The position numbers and the translations under genes were made by a program. DNA of 64,000 nt from NCBI RefSeq assembly GCF_019320115.1, contig NC_089587.1, positions 100,094,166 to 100,158,165 on the forward strand, read 5' to 3'. Source of the stretch: Miscanthus floridulus (lineage: Eukaryota > Streptophyta > Magnoliopsida > Poales > Poaceae). Below, piece after piece: positions 32,601-44,400 of this stretch. How positions within the stretch are numbered: position 1 is the first letter of the stretch; each line of letters begins with the position of its first letter. The notes under the pieces were generated by a model. That model saw only the letters and a program-made list of their open reading frames with translations. It searched no databases and was not told the DNA's origin.

Positions 32601-34400
32601 AGCGGTGGCTGGCAAGACCGGCTCCCTGGTTCTGGATGGACATGGCGCGAAGGCGAGGCAGCTCCGGCATGGATGGCGACGGGATGGCGGCATGAGTAGC
32701 AGTGACCGCGGAGGCTAGCGGCTGCAGCTGGCCAGCAGCCCGGTGGGGAAATGGCAACCAAGATAGAGCGGCGTGGGGAGCGGCCACAGAGCCAGCAGAA
32801 GGTCGCCTGGAGCAATGGATTCACCGTAGGGCCGAGGGGTGCGGCGCACGCTCGCGAGGGAGGCAAGGCGACGACGGGTGAGGCGCCATGGAGTAGTAGG
32901 ACTGTGCTACGGGCACGACGCATGGGAGGATAGAGAGCAGGGAAGGCGGCATGGTGGCACGTCAGGATGGGGACGTGGTGCGGGACAGTGCGGGGAGGAA
33001 GAGGAGGGGGCACCGGCGTGTGGGGAGACAGAAGGAGCCACGATAGGCCTAGGTGAGAGGGAGAAGAGCGGCTGCGTGGGGGAAATGCAGGGGCCGAGAC
33101 TATGGCTCCTACATGGGACCAAGGGGCTTACACGAGGTAGTAGGGAACCAAGAGGCGGGCGTGGCCATGGCGCTACAGTCCAGAGCGGGGAAGGAAGGGG
33201 CGGTGCGTGCTCGGGCGGTAGTGGGATGAGCAGCGCGTGCTCGCGGGGTGGCTTGGTGGTAGGGGTGCCGCATGAGGCAAGTAGAGGAGGGAGTCAAGCA
33301 AGAGAGCAAGGAGGGCGAGCCAGAGTTGGGACGCCTCCATTAGCAGTAGAGAAGAAAAGGGAGGAGTACGAGGCTTGGCGGTGATGCTGCGAGGGCTCGG
33401 TGCAGCAGAGGAAAAAGAGAGGGAGAGACAGGTCTGGCATGGATTAACCTGCGACATGACTGAGTGACAATGACACACATGCAGGTGCAGGCATGTCGGC
33501 TGCTCGGCTCAGCGCAGAGGCAGACAAGACAAGTAAGGCAGACAGAGGCAGCAGAGGTATTCATGACGCCGCAGAGTGAAGCGATGGAACAAGCAGTGAG
33601 GGAGGGAAAGCAAGCAAAGCAGTTTACGACAGCAGCAAGGATGACATAGGTTCCACGTGCTATGGCACGGCGATGGTGCCCCTACACATGGCCTATTCAC
33701 GAAGCAATAGCGGCATGGCTCTTTCTCAATAACGTGTGCTAGGGTACGTACGTGAGGGAACACGCTGCAGCAGAACGCGTGGGCACCGTGTGGCTCTACT
33801 GGCTGCTCGCCTATGCGTGAGATGACACGACGCGAAGGTGACAGTGATACATTGTCAACAACTATAAAATAGCTAAATCCTATTGACTTCAACCAATAAA
33901 CATCGCACGCGATCGCTCATACTCGTACCAAGCCAAGGAACAAAATATTAAGGCGTTATGCAATTATTTTACGCAAAACAAATCACCACAAATAATGCTT
34001 TAAAATATATTTTCTGATTTTTATCATTGACATGAAAAGTTGGTTTTTAAATTTTAAAATCCGAGAAAAATCATTTCAGAAATTTTTCTTAGGCCTAAAT
34101 CGTGGTGCTAAGCAAGCTCATAACACCAGGGGTGTTACACGCAACCCAAAGCAGCAGCAGCAGAATCGATCGAAGAAGGTGAGCGATTTGAGTTCAAGAG
34201 AAGCTGGACATGGGTCTGTCGACCTCATTTTGGACCTAAAGCTAGAACTCAATGAAATGAAGCACAAACTTGATAGTGTTGTGACTGATCTTTCGGTGGT
34301 GAAGGCACAAGTTCAGAAGATCAAGATGGATTATGTTGTTATAGTAGCAGTCTGTGTAAGTGTAGCTATTGGTTGTCTTATGAGCAAACTTTGGAAGTAG
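29604..34400 (+). pseudogene. GRF zinc-finger / coiled-coil / membrane-anchor gene of the MULE, split by an LTR
   Basis: Exon 1 is 29604-29789 (62 codons, donor GTAAGT). Exon 2 starts at 29861 after GGGATGCAG and is interrupted at 29922 by an LTR insertion; it resumes after 34139 and stops at 34400. Read without the LTR and its duplicated target, the frame stays open. Parts in order: Ser/Ala-rich N-terminus, GRF-type zinc finger with CPDC at residues 32-35 and further cysteines at 57 and about 68 (the G-R-F core is GQAF here), a Gln/basic linker, a leucine-patterned coiled coil (LILDLKLELNEMKHKLD) and a hydrophobic tail (YVVIVAVCVSVAIGCLMSKL). GRF fingers bind nucleic acid in other proteins; the role of this protein in transposition is unknown. 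It is convergent with the transposase gene. Confidence 0.8.
29923..34139 (-). mobile_element. Putative 4.2-kb solo LTR inside the GRF gene
   Basis: On the minus strand the sequence starts TGTAACACCCCTGGTG (from 34139) and ends GGCGGTTCTACCACA (at 29923), giving TG..CA ends. The flanks are TGCAA (29918-29922) and CGCAA (34140-34144), a 5-bp duplication with one C/T change. No primer site, polypurine tract, gag or pol could be found inside, nor a second LTR. The AT-rich half includes ACCCTGAGTACTCAATTGTACTCAGC, seen in two pieces (ACCCTGAGTACTC and GTACTCAGCAAGACTTACCC), common in grass LTRs. The GC-rich part 32150-33500 yields many chance frames. A full-length element with undetected internal genes is less likely. 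Confidence 0.65.
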
Positions 34401-34411
34401 TGAATTGTATG

Positions 34412-35895
34412 TGAAAGGATCAAGATGCCCAAGAGGGGAGGTGAATTGGGCAAATTCGAAATTTCTTTGCAATAATTAAATTCTACAGTTAGCCCAATTA
34501 ACCCCTTGTGCCTAGAAAGTGTTTCTAAGTGTTCTACCGCATAAAAGACTTGCGACCTAAATTCCAATCCTACTCTAGCATGGAAATTTTATGAATGTAA
34601 AGACAAGTATTGAATTGCTCAAAGTAAATGCTCAAAGTAAATGGAGAGAGAGGAACGCGGCGATGTTTTGCCGAGGTATCAGAGAGTCGCCACTCCCCAC
34701 TAGTCCTTGTTGCAGCACCTGCGCAAGGGTGTAGCTCCCCCTTGATCCGCGCAAGGATCGAGTGCTCTCTATGGATTGATTCTTCGACACTCCATCACGG
34801 TGAATCACCCACAACCGCTCACAATGTGAGTTGGGTCATCCACAAGCTCTCCGGATGATCACCAAGCTCCCAATCACCACCAAGCCATCTAGGTGATGGC
34901 GATCACCAAGAGTAACAAGCACGAACTCTCACTTGACCACGACAAGCCTAATGAGAAGGTGGATGCACACTTTGCTACTCTTGATCTTCACTAATGAGGG
35001 CTCTCTTTGGGATTCTCAAATCTCAATCACCTTACTAGGACCTTGCTCTTCTTGGCACTCTCTAAGGTGTTTCTCAGCTGTTGGAATGAGCAAAAGTGCC
35101 CCCACACATGAGTGGAGGCTCTATTTATAACATTGGCTAAAAAATGAACCGTTATGTGCCTCTGTGGGGTGACCGGATGCTCCGGTCATGTTGATCGAAT
35201 GCTCCAGTCAGTATACCCCAAACTCTAGTGTTTACAGTGTGATCGGACGCTGGCAGCGTCCGGTCAGCACTGACTGGACACGTTCGGTCATGATTTTCCC
35301 TCTCTAAAACCTTACTGGAGTTGATTGGACGCTGCCTCTCAGCGTTTGGTCACTTGACCTCTCAGCATCCGGTCAAACTAGACGTAATCACCTTGGTCAA
35401 ATGAACTGACCGGACCCTGAGCTAGCGTCCGGTCAAACCAGAGCCAGCGTCCAGTCATTATTTGACCCTCCATTCACTTCCAACTCTCGGTCATGTGTGA
35501 ATGAAGTTTGCTCCATTGGATCTAAGGGCTATCTTGGAGCTACCTAGTGCTAGTTTTAACAAGTGTGCACCACACCTAACTCACTAGACTCACCTAGGTT
35601 AAGCTACCCATCCATACCCCCCTTAATAGTATGGCCAAAGGAAAAACAAAGTCATAAACTACTCTAAGTGTCTCTCCAACTCCAATCAACACTTAGAACT
35701 AGTCATCCTTAACCTTGTCGTCCTTCCTTTGAAAACCGAAATGATTTCCATCATAGGGGCATGACCACCTTGATTGCCCAATCGATCTCCATTACCATGA
35801 CCTAACTTAATTGTCTCTGCAAAACACATGTTAGTCATAGTAATCTTGTATTGTCATTAATCACCAAAACCCAACTAGGGGCCTAGATGCTTTCA
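34412..35895 (-). repeat. 3' LTR of the Sirevirus-like element
   Basis: 1484 bp, TG..CA. 35160-35460 is crowded with short inverted motifs built on GACCGGA and TCCGGTCA. It is about 80 bp longer than the partner LTR because the partner lacks part of this cluster. Confidence 0.92.
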
Positions 35896-36367
35896 ATCTC
35901 CCCCTTTTTGGTGATTGATGACAATACCACCTCGAGTATGTGAAAGAGTTGAGGTTTTTAACATGCTTGGATCATATAAGCTCTTGTCAATAAGAACAAA
36001 AGGGTTAGGTGAGCTTATATGAACCAACCCAATATGATGTACTCAAAAGATATGAATTAAGCATGAGTACAAGTAATAAAGCTCATTTGCATCGGAGTAA
36101 AACGCAAAAGCAAAGGCAAATGAGCATTGCACAAGTGATATGACATATAAGTAATTCAAAGTAGAGAGCACACATGTCATATATCATGTCACGTAGATAT
36201 CACTATCACATATATATAGTTCAATGCATGAAAGTAAACACACGATGAATGCATAATAGTGTATCACACATAAAAACTCCAAATGTAATATATAAGCTAA
36301 TATAATAACTAAGCTCCCCCTAAATAGTCGCTCCCCCTAAGACTATCATACTCGAACCCTCTCCCCC
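35896..36367 (-). other. Multiple polypurine tracts before the 3' LTR
   Basis: On the minus strand, GGGGGAG-type tracts occur at 36361-36367, 36331-36337, 36314-36320 and immediately before the LTR at 35896-35907 (plus strand: CTCCCCC four times). Repeated tracts in this place are described for Sireviruses. No open frame lies in this stretch. Confidence 0.7.
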
Positions 36368-36388
36368 ATTGGCGTCAAACACCAAAAC

Positions 36389-37980
36389 CTAAGGGTCGGT
36401 CGGTGGGGCTGCAGCGGACGAGCCATGCGCTGAGGTACGAGGAGTGAGGTGGAACTGGGTGCCATCATCGTCTGATCCTAAACTCTGAGCAGTCTGACCC
36501 TCTATAGCTAGAAGTGATGTTGTAGCAGTCTGGGTCAGATTAGGAACTGTAGCTGCTGTAGACTGAGCTGGTATGACTATAGTAGGCTCTGATGATGCCA
36601 CTAAGGAAGGGAGCATCTCTATAGTCCCAGTAACAGGTGCAACTATAGAAGGACCTGGGACATGTAGATATGGAGGAGTGGGCATCCCTGTCAACTCACT
36701 GAATGAAGCACCAAGGCTCCTAGACATGGTGGTCTCTGCACAAGCAGTGAAGATGTCCTAGCCAGTGTGAAGCCCGTCTGAAAAGGTGTGAACTATGGGG
36801 CTAGTGCTGGCGAAGCAAAGTACTGGGACACCTGCTCTATAGGAGAAGCAAACAGTGCTGGTGGCTCTCCCTGACTCTAAAGCCCACTAGGCTGTAACAC
36901 TGGAGTCATCAAAGTAGTGGCTGTCTGACCAAGCTAGGGCGAATGTTGTGTTGGTGGAGCCCCAATAGCTGTCACTACATGTTGTATAAATCCAAGGAGC
37001 TACTGTTGCATGAGTATCTACTGCTAATGCATGGCCTGCTACTACTGCTATAGAGCCTAAGTCTACTGTTGAATAGCTAGCTGCTGCTGCTGGATCACCT
37101 ATTGCTGCTGCTGGAACTCATCCTGCCGAGTCTAGAACTATGTAAACGTAGCAGCTGTCTCCTGAGCCTAGCGTGCCTGGTCCTGCCTCATCCACTCTAG
37201 TATAGCAAGGAGAGCGAGATCTGTCTGCAGGGTAGGTGGCACTGAGCTAGAACTGCCAGCCTCATGATCATGTCATTGTGGAGGCATCCGAGGAACGAGC
37301 TGGTAGTCATCATCAGAACTATCACTAGGGTCGCTCACGACTACACTCTCCTACCGAGCAAGCTCCTCCTCCTCAGTAGCTGCTATGCCCCTAATAATAT
37401 CATCCTACTGGGCTGCAGTCTCTAGCACCTCAGGATGTCGACATGGCTGACTAGGTGCTATAGGTGTACTGTGCCTGATCATCTGTGTCATGTTATAGGC
37501 AGAAAACTCTATGGTGGCACTACTGTACTCAGCAAGCATCTTTGGCAGCCTCACTATGACTGCCATGTGGATAAGCCATGTGATCCAGTGAGCATAAGGT
37601 AGCTGCCTGTGTCCTCTAAAACCCTTAGCTATAGTGTCCTCCATCTCTGACAAAATAAGATCCCAGATATCAAAGACTGTCTGCTGCATCAGAAAGTTGA
37701 TCAGCCACAACTGTATACGTGTCAAGCCCTCTCTGTATCCCATCCTAGGAAGCAGTGTCCTTCTCATAACAGCCTCAAGTATGCGAGCAGTGGGATTTAG
37801 GTCACTGGGGTTTCTGCGTGATCCTTCGCTGAAAGGCTTGGTGAAACAGTGGTGAACCAAGTCAGTAGGGGGCACATTACCACCATGAGGGCGTCTGGGG
37901 GGTGTTGTCTAGCCATAGCACACCTCGTGAAGTCTAACTGGCTGCTCCTGAAGCCTCAGTATCTCTTTGACCCTAGTACT
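36389..37980 (-). pseudogene. Unrecognised ORF of the Sirevirus-like element in place of pol
   Basis: 37405-37875 is open for 156 codons (blocks TDLVHHCFTKPFSEGSRRN, MGYREGLTRIQLWLINFLMQ, HWITWLIHMAVIVRLPKML). A glutamine-rich section with repeated TAG interruptions follows (37000-37200), then a Pro/Ser/Thr-rich end at 36389-36727. The parts look like one former protein of some 500 residues, with stops where CAG glutamine codons are expected. It is not reverse transcriptase or integrase. Position before the polypurine tracts recalls the extra 'env-like' ORFs of some Sireviruses, but I see no signal peptide or fusion features. The function is unknown. Confidence 0.55.
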
Positions 37981-37982
37981 CA

Positions 37983-38351
37983 TCAGGTGGTAGTCTCTGC
38001 CTCTGAATGTAAAGTGAATACATCTATGCTGTGGGTCAATCTAGAGGGAAGCATAGAACTGCCAAACCCAAGATGGAACAAGCATTGGAAGCCAAGATCA
38101 CACAATTGCCCAACGGATAGCAAGTTGAAGCTCAATGAAGCAATATATAGCACATTGGAGATTGAATGGTCATTTGATATTGCCACTTTGCCCAATCCTT
38201 TAACCTTGCCCTTTGAATTATCTCCAAATATGATTCTTTGTTGTCCATCTACTTCTTCATCTAGTGAGGTGAACATATGAGGATCACCGGTCATATGTTG
38301 TGTGCAACCACTATCAATAACCCAATGACTTCCACCGGTCTTGTAGTTCAC
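37983..38351 (-). pseudogene. Copia protease start of the Sirevirus-like element
   Basis: GGSHWVIDSGCTQHMTGD, with the catalytic aspartate in VIDSG, followed by IIFGDNSKGKVKGLGKVAIS and SFNLLSVGQLCDLGFQC, is the Ty1/copia protease. The segment then leaves homology (after FQCLFHLGFGSSMLP), and no integrase follows, so pol is truncated just after the protease. Confidence 0.88.
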
Positions 38352-39063
38352 CTACACATAAGAGATCAAGCTTTAGGAACCCAAACTTGTTGAGGGCCCT
38401 TCACCTTCTCAACAAGTGACTTTGCAACCCAAATTTTCTTAGGCTATTCTTATTGGGAGGTCCTAAGAATATCACTTTCATCTTTCCACTAGAATCTTTT
38501 CTAAGCATGTAGTGAGCATTGAAGGCAAAGGGTCTAGCATGCTTGGACAAGGGTTGTGGTGGTGGAGTTTGGCACTCATGAGCAAAGTGGCCTTCTTGTC
38601 CACACTCAAAGCATCTCTTTGGCTTTGGCTTTGGCTTTGATTGTTGTTATTGAGCTTGAGCCTTCTTCTTCTCTTGATTTGCCATGTACCCAATGCCACT
38701 TCTATCCATCTTCATGATGGTGTTCATTAGGAGCTCACTTTGGAGATACTTGCCTCTAGTGAACTTGCTCAATCCAATCTTGAGATGCTCCTTTTCCAAC
38801 TTGAGCTTCTTGTTCTCTTCCTTGAGTGCATCACTACTTTTATCTTCCTTGAGTGCAACATTGTTTCTCTCTTTCTTGAGTTTCTTGTTTTCTTCTTTTA
38901 GCTTCTCATTCTCAAGAATCAAGTCACCATCATGATCAAGAGTTTCTAGCACAATGGTATTGTGGATTTTGAACTCTTCAAACTCTTTCTTGAGCTTTTC
39001 ATTGTCATGCTTGAGCTTGACATACTCATCATAGTCATTTCACTCAACCACTTGCTTGCCTTT
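38352..39063 (-). pseudogene. Copia gag C-terminal part with second zinc knuckle
   Basis: Continuation of the gag that begins at 54408, across the inserted Tat element. 38647-38952 is a coiled coil (ENEKLKEENKKLKKERNN, EENKKLKLEKEHLKI). After a TAA at about 38650, CFECGQEGHFAHEC is a CX2CX4HX4C knuckle (about 38580-38625). Stops break the rest up to the protease. Confidence 0.85.
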
Positions 39064-39068
39064 GCCAC

Positions 39069-39455
39069 TGTCGATGTTTTACCACCGATAGCCTGCCATG
39101 GGGGTACCCGGGGCAGTATGTTCGGGCTTCGACGTATGCCGAACTCGATGGTTTACGCAAGAGACAGCCGATTTATCCTGGTTCAGGCCCTCGATCGTAG
39201 ATCGAGTAATAACCTTACGCCTAGTCGGCCTTAGCCTTTGCATTGGATTGATTATGATCTGCTCTGTTCTCTCTTTTGATAGGAGCATTGCCCTCCTTTA
39301 TATAGTTAGGAGGCTAGAGTCCTAGTCGGTTTACAATGAGATTTCCTAGTAGGATTATTTGATAGTTCTACTACTAAGATTTACATGGGAAGAATCCTAG
39401 TTGAACTAGATCTTCTCTCTCCCTTGCGGGGTATCCTATGGGTCCCATATCGACA
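39069..39455 (-). repeat. 3' LTR of the Tat element
   Basis: 387 bp, short palindromic ends TGTCGAT..ATCGACA. The plus strand contains CTTTATATAG (39296-39305), which on the minus strand reads as the TATA-like CTATATAAAG. Confidence 0.95.
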
Positions 39456-41260
39456 AGCCCCCGAGCACTTCATGGTTGAGGTTTGAAAGTCTCGCTCTGC
39501 CCCTTCAAGTCTTGTTGAGTAGGAATAAGATGTCATCCGAGTGCTTTCTGGAGTGAAACCTTGTAGCGCTTCTTAGGATCTTTGAGTGGTGAGTGCTTTT
39601 CTGAAGAAAAAATACATCCATCTGGTTGTAGCCCCCGAGCCTCTTGCTATTTGGAACAAGGAGCTGGAGGATCTTGTCTTGAAGTTGTTCTGATTGTTCA
39701 TTGAAGTTTTATCAAAAAGAACTCGAATATGGCTCGTTCCGGGTTCTTTTTGTCGTAATGTCTTGAAATGGTCTATGTTGAGGAAGTCTTTTGGTGACGT
39801 GCGCTTTTTTGAAGAAAAAGTGCACTCACTGAGTGTAGCCCCCAAGCCTCTTGCTATTTGGAACAAAAAGTTGGAGGGTCTTGATCCTTTATGTTGTTTG
39901 AAAATTTGTGTTCTGAAGTAGTCCCCAAGACTTGGATTAAACCATCGTTCGAGTAGTCTCACGGCATCCTTCTGAAGCGGCCTTTTAGTCTTGGATTAAA
40001 CCATCATCCGAGTAGTTTTGCGGCATGCAGCCTCCGAGCTTATGTCCGTGTTATTTTGTTCAGGAAGGAATCGGATGCGAGGTCCTGGCGTATTCTTTGA
40101 TGGTCTGTTGTTGCCAGATGTAGTTGTATGGTGGTGGTTGAGTGTAAATGCCTTTTGTTCACGGGTTGTACTGTGCTGGTATATTCTTCTGAATATGCCC
40201 GTCTTCGAGTACTGCTTCCTTTCGCCTGAGTCATCTATTATTGAGTCCTGTCTTTTCACTGTGTCCTTTATTAGGCTTATTTCGTTGGTACTCCTAGTCC
40301 ATGTGCGCCGATCCTTTGGTCTATAAATACTGTCCCAGAGTGCTTGTTTTCATTCATTGGATATTCTGTTGAAACCTTGGTGGTTATGAACATGATAGTT
40401 TGTGAAGTAGAGCAGCCCCCGGGCATGTTTTGTAGTTCCTATGTGTCTTGTCGTAGCTGGAGGAAGTCTTGTGATAGGGATTAGAGGTAGGCTAATCCCG
40501 CGACAGCATTGTGCTAGGATGTACGTGGTGGTAGTTGGAGGAAGTCTTGTGATGTGGGCTTCATTCCTTCATCCGGCAGTTCTGGGTTGATCCTCGTCGC
40601 CTGTCTTGAGACCATCCGGTGCAGATCAACACCATATCCAGCATCACATCGGTCTTGGGTAGACAGATGCCTGCCGGCCTTCTATGCTCCATGTTGCCCT
40701 GCCATGCTGTTGATTTCTGCCTTGGATGCACTGCATCCGTCCTTTGAAGAAAACAGTATAATTGATGGTGGTTTGTCCTTCCGAGTAGCAATTTGGGACA
40801 CGTAGTCGTTCCAGAGCCTAGTCATGTCCGTGTTCCTCTTTGCTACTTTACTTTTCGTGGTGCTGAGTTCGTTGGGTCTTGTAAGATTTGTAATCTTCTA
40901 TTTTTGAAGTCGCTTGTAATGTAACGAATCTTGTCTTCTGAGTTGTCTTTGACTTTTCTGTTGTGATCCCTGTCGTTCGTGAGACTACCGAGTTCTTTCT
41001 TACATAACCGGGTTCTTTTGTTCCTCGTGAGGTAGCCCTTTCTTTCTTCTTTCTTTCTTCTTGGTTTGACGGGTTGTTCTTGTATCAATCTGATAACCCT
41101 ATCGTGGCGTTGGATGGATAAGTCTGAAATCTGCCCGTTGGTTTGTACCATTGTGAGGATTCGTGCCCTCCGTCGTTTTAGCTGCATCGGTAAATGGACC
41201 GTTGCGTTCCCACATTGTGTTTTAACGGGCCTTGTGGGCCGTTTGTATCACTGAAAAATC
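39456..41260. other. 3' non-coding region of the Tat element with repeated polypurine-like units
   Basis: The polypurine tract (minus strand GCTCGGGGGCT, 39456-39466) abuts the LTR. A unit of about 75 bases ending GTAGCCCCCGAGCCTCTTGC recurs at 39590-39690, 39790-39880 and again at 45020-45110. No protein-like frame in pol orientation. Confidence 0.7.
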
Positions 41261-41268
41261 TATTTAAA
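41261..41268 (+). promoter_or_regulatory. TATA-like box of the antisense gene
   Basis: TATTTAAA lies about 155 bases before the putative start codon at 41415. It is followed by a pyrimidine-rich leader containing AAACCCTAGCTCTCAG, which looks like a plant 5' leader. Confidence 0.5.
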
Positions 41269-41414
41269 GACCTTTTATCTTCCTTTCCCTTGTCGCCCAG
41301 CTCTTGCCTTTAAACCCTAGCTCTCAGAAATCCGCCGCCGTCATTGTCGCCATCACCCGAGCACCATCATTCTAGCTTCATCTTCCTTAGTGCCTTTTTT
41401 GCTTCCGCCAGTTC

Positions 41415-44400
41415 ATGGGAAAGAAGAAAACCACAAGCAAGTCTCAGGCGACCTTCGTGGACGAGGAGTCATCCCTGTCTTTGATTGAAAACCAGGAGTT
41501 CGTGGCCATGAGGGCAGCTCAGAAGGTTTGACCGGCTCCAACAACAAGCGAAGACCAGCTGCGCGAGCTCGTTAGCGACGGCTTGATCCAAATCAAAGTC
41601 ATCGCTAAATGGAGAGTTCCGGGCGAGCATCGGGTTCCAGCTCCGGGTCCTGGTGAGATTGTCCTTTTTGTTTCCTTTGTCCACGCTGGACTTTGTCTTC
41701 CTGCTTCCGCCTTCCTTCATCAGTTTCTTGGTTATTTCGGGGTTAGTCTGAACCATCTAACCCCCAATGTTGTTCTCCATCTTTCTGTTTTTGTTCACCT
41801 TTGTGAAGCCTTCCTTGGGATCCCTCCTTCTCTATCTCTTTTTCGCTTTTTCTTTCGTCTGAAACCTCAACCCCGCCGTGAAGAAACCAGCGCCCTCGGT
41901 GGTTGCGGGATTCAGTTTCGCCAGGGTCTCAAAATTAAGTTTTTTGATTATGACCTGGTCGATTCTGTCAAAGATTGGCGTGCCGAGTGGTTCTACGCTG
42001 CCAATTTGATCCCTTCTCTTGTCGTTCACTCTAGATCTGGTCCTATGGTGAATGATCGATGGGACAAGAAGCTTGAGTCACCTGCTGAGATTCAAGCGAT
42101 CCAGCCACTCCTTGATAGGATTAGCATGCTGAAATAGTAGGGTTTGACCGGCTTTGGTATTGTTTCAAGCTTCCTTCGTCGCCGGGTTCAGCCTTTGAAA
42201 GAGCGGGAGCATCTCGGCTTTGAGTATTCTGGGGCCGAGGATCCTTCACGCATGGTCCCAGCTCTTGAGCTGACCGATGAGGAGGTACTTGAGCGCCTCT
42301 AGAAGATGCTGAAAGGAGTAAGCGTCATTCCTCCTGCCGTCTCTGAGTTCTCGGCCATCAACCCGCCCCCAGCTGTGAGTTGTCTATCTTTTTGTTTGAG
42401 TTCTTTATGTACTCTTGCTGCATCCGTTCTTGCTTAGCTTTTCCTTGTCTCGGTGTTTTATCTTTTTTCGCAGGAGCTTGGGTGGAACTTTGTCGATCCG
42501 ATCCCCCTTGATGTTCTCCCTGCCGTGGCGGAGACTGGGGATCGTCTAGCTGGTACTTCTACAATTAGTAAGTCTCAAACCTTTATAGCCCTTCCTGGGA
42601 TTTCTTTCAGATTTGTTGATGTATATGAAGAATATGTTCCTCGTCTAGTCCCTCGCGGTCCTCGCGGTGTCCCGAAGAGGGGGTGAATGGACGGGTCTTC
42701 ATCTGGCTTGCCTGTCTCCAAGAAGCCTCGCAAACCAAGTACTGCCTCAGGTACTCCAGTTGTTGCTAGCATGCTCTTAGGTGAGCACATTTAATACTCT
42801 TTGTTCTTTTATTTTCATGTTTCTCTCTTGAACCGAGTACTTTTCATCTCCTTTTCAGCAGGTGCTCTGGTTTCGTTGGCTGAGGAAGAAGAGGATGATG
42901 AAGTCCCCCTCATCATGCGGCGGTGAGTTGTTTTTCATATTCTTGTTTCATTGAATTTCTCCTCTTTGTTTTGAATTTTAGTCTTGAACTTTTTGAAGTA
43001 ATCGGAGGTCGGGTGTGAGTTCTTCCGAGGCTCCCGCGCCGACTTCTTCTAAAGCTCCGGTGTTGAGTTCTTTGGTTGCCTCTATCCTGAGCTGTACCGC
43101 TCCTCCAGTGCGGAGTTCTTCCACGGCTCTAGCCCCAGCTTCTTCCGCGGCTCCGTTGTCGGCTATCCCGCTCCCGTTGCCGGGTGGCGAGGACGTCTTC
43201 GCCATCGTGGTTCCCCCTGCGAGGCTTTCTCTTGGCTTCGCGAAGAAAAAAGTAGTCGGGTGAGTAGATTCTAGCTTTATCTTTTTGGCTTTTATCTTCC
43301 TTCCTCTGGTTTTTATTGGTGCTTCCTTTTATCACTTTTCAGTGTTTCGTCCTCTCTAATTTCTTCATCGACTTCTTCTCTGCCTCCCGCCATGCCAACG
43401 AGTTCCGAGCCTCGAGACTCACAACATTCTGTTGATGAAGTCGTCGCGGGGGCTTCAGAGCTACCTGGCGGAGTTGCGGACTTGGTCGCTCCGGAGGTAA
43501 CTATGGCCGTCACGTCGGGTCCTTCTGAGGGTTTGGCTCTGGCTTCCCTGGAGGTTGCTTTGGTCGTTCCTTCTTCGCCCCAGCCGGCCTCTCCTTCCCC
43601 TTCTCTTGCTTCCGGTGGCCCCTCCTTTTTCGGTGACGTGGTGCAACAGTTCGATGCCACTCATCGGTTATCGGAGCTGACCACAGCATGGGGGAGCTTG
43701 TCGACCCTCGCGACTTCTTTTGGTGAAAAGCTCCAGGTAGGTTTTACTGCCACTCCTCTTTTGCATGCTTATTTTTCTTCTATCCTTACGCCTTGTTTCT
43801 CTTTGCCTCTTTTTGCTCAGTCTTTCTCTCGTGATCATTCTGGCTTCTTTTTCTCATCTGAAAATGAGAGGAAGTTGTCTTCGAAGGTGGATGCTCTAAA
43901 AGCCGATCTTGACCTCCTCCGGGCTGAGTTGGAGACGGAGCGTCAAATGCACCAAAAGGAGGAGAAAGCCCTTCGCGCCTGGGTAGTGGAGACGGAGAAA
44001 CAGAGAGATGTTGCGGTGGAGTCTGTGAAGAATGAATGCAAAGGTGCCGTGGATTCTGCATGTTTCTTCTTGTATTTTGACTTCTTTTTCCGCTGACTTG
44101 TTCTTGGGTGTCCTGTCTAGCTCTCCGAGTTGAGAAGCAGAAGCTCTCGGAGAGTATTGATGAAATGAGGGCCCTTGTCTGTTCTAGTCATAATAGAGCT
44201 GAGGAGGTAATTACTCATGCTGGGGAAGAACTTGCCCTTGCTAAGCTGATTAGGCACAGAGCTGACAGAGATCTTGTGCAGGCCCAAAAAACTATTGAAG
44301 GCTTGTCCGGGAAGCTGGCGACAGCTACTGAGAATTGGAATGTTTTGTGGAAATCTTTTCATTCAGTAGCCGATGTCCTCCGGAATCCAGCGGATGACGG

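Noticed and set aside
32515..33564. Several long frames on both strands
   Set aside because: GC-rich portion of the putative solo LTR; frames overlap on both strands and show no domain or consistent codon bias.
36389..37980. Envelope gene of a Sirevirus
   Set aside because: Only the position fits. No signal peptide, membrane segment pattern or fusion motif was seen, so it is left as an unknown ORF.
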